DNA of 64,000 nt from NCBI GenBank assembly GCA_021372515.1, contig JAJFUG010000180.1, positions 69,862 through 133,861 of the forward strand, given 5' to 3'. Numbering within the stretch: the first letter of the stretch is position 1; the number at the start of each line of letters is the position of its first letter. The notes below the pieces were generated by a model. That model ran no database searches. It was given only the letters and a program-made list of their open reading frames with translations, and was not told the origin of the DNA. Below, in pieces: positions 61,935 to 64,000 of this stretch. The DNA comes from a bacterium. Its GTDB lineage: Bacteria; Gemmatimonadota; Glassbacteria; GWA2-58-10. The position numbers were made by a program, and so were the translations under genes.

Positions 61935-63241
61935 ACCACTTGTGTGTTGGCTGCGGTCTCTGTGCAATGGTTTGTCCTAAGGGGCGAATACAGATGGTAT
62001 TTTCACCAAAAGAAGGATATTACCAGCCATCTTTTGGTTTTGAACAATGCAATAAAGCCTGTGGAATGTGCGAGAAAGTGTGCCCCTTTGTGCCAGATAA
62101 TCCGGATACACTGAATATAACAAACGGATTGTTCTCTTCAGTGATTGATATCAAACATGATGATGTAATGGGATATTATTTAGATACTTTTGCTGGGTAT
62201 TCTGAAACACACCGCTTAAATAGTGCATCTGGAGGTCTCGTCACTTGGTTGCTTGAAGCTCTTTTGGCTAAAGGAGAAATTGACGGGGCCGTGTGTGTCG
62301 GATCTGACTCTAAATCCCCAACGTTGTTTGATTTCAAGGTTTGCCGCACCAGTGACGAGATAAAAGCTTGCTCTGGTTCTTGTTATCAACCAGTAGAGAT
62401 CAGCCGCGCTCTTAAAAAAATTATGACTCTGGAAGGGCGTTACGCTGTTGTGGCTTTACCATGCATGGCCAGAGCCTTAAGACTGGCAATGCACAATATT
62501 CCTGGACTGAAATCACGAATCCGTTTTGTTCTCGGCTTGGTTTGTGGGCAAATGAAGAGCAGGCACTTCATTAATTATTTATGTTTAAAATACGATAAAC
62601 GAACAGATCTGGCGAGTATATTCTTTCGCTGCAAGAGGTCAGAGTATCCTGCCAGCGATTTCGCTTTCCGGTTAATATGGGATGACGGTCAAAAATTAGA
62701 AATTGGATGGTCAAAAGGTATAGCACGTCTATGGAAAGAGCGTTGGTTTACATTGGAAACGTGTGACTATTGTGATGATGTATTTTCTGAATGTGCAGAT
62801 GCTACTTTTATGGACGCGTGGCTTCCCGAATATATACAGGATTCACGTGGTAACAGCCTACTGATTATCCGTGAAAATAAACTTCTGGATTGTTTAAAGG
62901 AAGCGACAAATTCCACATCTCTAAAACTGCTTCATATAGAACACATTAGAGTACGAGAGAGTCAAATAGGATTAATACATCAAAAACGCGTTTTGGCTTA
63001 TATTATCGCTTCAAAACGGCATGTAAGGTACAAACGGTTACCTGATTTAAGATTGTTAGAAAAGAAGATACGATTTGACTACAAATGGGAAGCCGCTGTA
63101 AAGAGCAAGGTAAGATCGTTTACCCAGCATAATATCCAGAGCGATTTGAAGTCTTTCGAGAGGCACATCGCACATATTCAAATGTTTTGGAATTTAATGG
63201 AGAGAGCAAAAAGCCGATTATGGCATTTGCTCAACGGTTGA
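61931..63241 (+). CDS. FrhB-like iron-sulfur protein (coenzyme F420 hydrogenase beta family)
   Basis: 436 aa. Two ferredoxin-type clusters at the N-terminus: CVGCGLCAMVCP and CNKACGMCEKVCP; then the FrhB N-terminal (SASGGLVTWLLEALLAKGEI) and C-terminal (VVALPCMARALRLAM, GLVCGQMKSRHFINY) domains with further cysteines (CDYCDD). The family moves electrons to flavin-bound substrates; members inside polysaccharide loci are commonly paired with pyruvyl transferases and probably reduce a sugar or a sugar-linked group. Overlaps the flippase stop by 4 nt. AT-rich like its neighbours. Confidence 0.87.
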   Translation: MNHLCVGCGLCAMVCPKGRIQMVFSPKEGYYQPSFGFEQCNKACGMCEKVCPFVPDNPDTLNITNGLFSSVIDIKHDDVMGYYLDTFAGYSETHRLNSASGGLVTWLLEALLAKGEIDGAVCVGSDSKSPTLFDFKVCRTSDEIKACSGSCYQPVEISRALKKIMTLEGRYAVVALPCMARALRLAMHNIPGLKSRIRFVLGLVCGQMKSRHFINYLCLKYDKRTDLASIFFRCKRSEYPASDFAFRLIWDDGQKLEIGWSKGIARLWKERWFTLETCDYCDDVFSECADATFMDAWLPEYIQDSRGNSLLIIRENKLLDCLKEATNSTSLKLLHIEHIRVRESQIGLIHQKRVLAYIIASKRHVRYKRLPDLRLLEKKIRFDYKWEAAVKSKVRSFTQHNIQSDLKSFERHIAHIQMFWNLMERAKSRLWHLLNG

Positions 63242-63250
63242 GAGAAGAGT

Positions 63251-64000
63251 ATGTCAACAGAGAAAATCATACTTATTGGTAACGGCCCCTTTCTCAATCG
63301 TGGTTGTGAGGCGATAGTTGAAGGCACTCTCAAGATAATAGAAAATAGTTTTAACAATGCTTGTGTCAAGAACTATTACTTTGCGAGAAATACAAATCAA
63401 GACGATTATAATAGTGGCTTAAATCTTGCTAATATGACACATAATATAACTCATTGTCCGATTCCGTGGATGCCTGAAGATAAACGCTATTCTTGGACTT
63501 GGATATTATCTCAAATCGGAAGAAAAATCGCATTCCATGATTTGGGATATGTTTACTACAACAGTTTTCAAAAAATGATAGAGAATTGTGTTGATGATTG
63601 CGACGTGGCGCTGCAGATCGGTGGAGATAACTATACTTTAGATTATGGATTCCCGTTGAAACATGCAGCGATTGATGCAACTCTTTCAAAAAAAGGAATA
63701 TCGGTAGTTCTGTGGGGAGCATCTGTCGGACCATTTAATTCCCGTCCACAAGAAGAAAAATGGTTGATTAAGCATATTCGCAATCATATAAGATTGATTC
63801 TGGTAAGAGAACCAGAAACGCTTGATTATTTGCGAAAAATCAATCTGGGTGACCGTACTCACCAGATGGGAGATCCGGCTTTTGTCATGGACCCATCTAT
63901 TCCACCAGAAGGATTGATTGATTCGGATTCGATTTCAGGAGCCATTGGTCTCAATTTAAGCCCCTTGCTCTCACGGTATCGGAAATCTGATGGTGGCATG
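63251..64000 (+). CDS. Polysaccharide pyruvyl transferase family protein, 3'-truncated by window edge
   Basis: Open frame of 250 codons from ATG 63251 to the window end. The start KIILIGNGPFLNRGCEAIVE and the inner motifs LQIGGDNYTLDYG, VVLWGASVGPF and LVREPETLDYL match the pyruvyl transferase (CsaB/WcaK) family, which adds pyruvate ketals to sugars from phosphoenolpyruvate or carries out related transfers. AGAAGAG lies just upstream. Pairing with the FrhB-like gene is common in bacterial surface-glycan loci. The C-terminus is not visible. Confidence 0.82.
   Translation, partial: MSTEKIILIGNGPFLNRGCEAIVEGTLKIIENSFNNACVKNYYFARNTNQDDYNSGLNLANMTHNITHCPIPWMPEDKRYSWTWILSQIGRKIAFHDLGYVYYNSFQKMIENCVDDCDVALQIGGDNYTLDYGFPLKHAAIDATLSKKGISVVLWGASVGPFNSRPQEEKWLIKHIRNHIRLILVREPETLDYLRKINLGDRTHQMGDPAFVMDPSIPPEGLIDSDSISGAIGLNLSPLLSRYRKSDGGM

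Noticed and set aside
52934-64000. Complete lipopolysaccharide O-antigen cluster
   Set aside because: No glycosyltransferase or nucleotide-sugar synthesis gene is visible before the window ends, so only export, polymerisation and two modification-type genes can be claimed.

Overview
The window looks like chromosomal DNA of a Gram-negative, probably uncultured bacterium with high G+C content and strong G/C bias at third codon positions. Envelope genes (a TolC-type lipoprotein, an outer-membrane barrel, Wza/Wzc-like exporters) show an outer membrane. Secreted proteins ending in an FlgD-like/type A sorting-like domain (NPFNPST, GVYFYR, KMILLK) and cohesin-like modules suggest the Fibrobacteres-Chlorobi-Bacteroidetes superphylum or a related candidate phylum (Glassbacteria/Latescibacteria-like). 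That placement is inference; no rRNA operon is present to test it.

Region 1 (1-24174) is a housekeeping block: mutS2 (5' truncated), dnaG, rpoD, tRNA-Ile(CAU) and tRNA-Val(CAC), a zinc-ribbon coiled-coil gene, the RNase P RNA, recJ-rsmD-coaD, and the conserved translation cluster rimP-nusA-infB-DUF503-rbfA-truB-ribF-rpsO-pnp-M16 peptidase. It continues with rsmA, a lone FliN/SpoA-domain gene and a membrane protein.

Region 2 (24175-29199) holds two exported glycosidases, GH92 (alpha-mannosidase family) and a GH20-like enzyme (beta-hexosaminidase family), ending in a perfect GC-rich palindrome. Region 3 (29200-34670, minus strand) is a TetR-TolC-MacA-MacB efflux operon whose promoter overlaps a 10-bp direct repeat.

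Region 4 (34671-52728) is the most unusual part. Visibly AT-richer regulatory genes (a lone receiver, a 1192-aa degenerate histidine kinase whose H-box histidine is glutamine, and a PAS-AraC regulator) lie beside a set of secreted proteins. These are a small exported protein, an 837-aa protein with a toroid-like N-terminus, a cohesin-like module and an FlgD-like end, and a 3107-aa protein with three N-terminal cohesin-like modules, 22 tandem cadherin/Ig-like repeats, a type I-like dockerin and the same C-terminal sorting-like domain. The regulators may control this surface apparatus, but that link is inferred from position only.

Region 5 (52729-64000) is a surface-polysaccharide locus: outer-membrane barrel, PHP phosphoesterase, Wza-like exporter, Wzc-like BY-kinase, O-antigen ligase/polymerase with TPRs, Wzx-like flippase, FrhB-like iron-sulfur protein and a pyruvyl-transferase gene cut by the window edge. 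Base composition drops sharply inside the end of the ligase gene near 60.2 kb, suggesting that the downstream sugar-specific genes were acquired separately from the export core.
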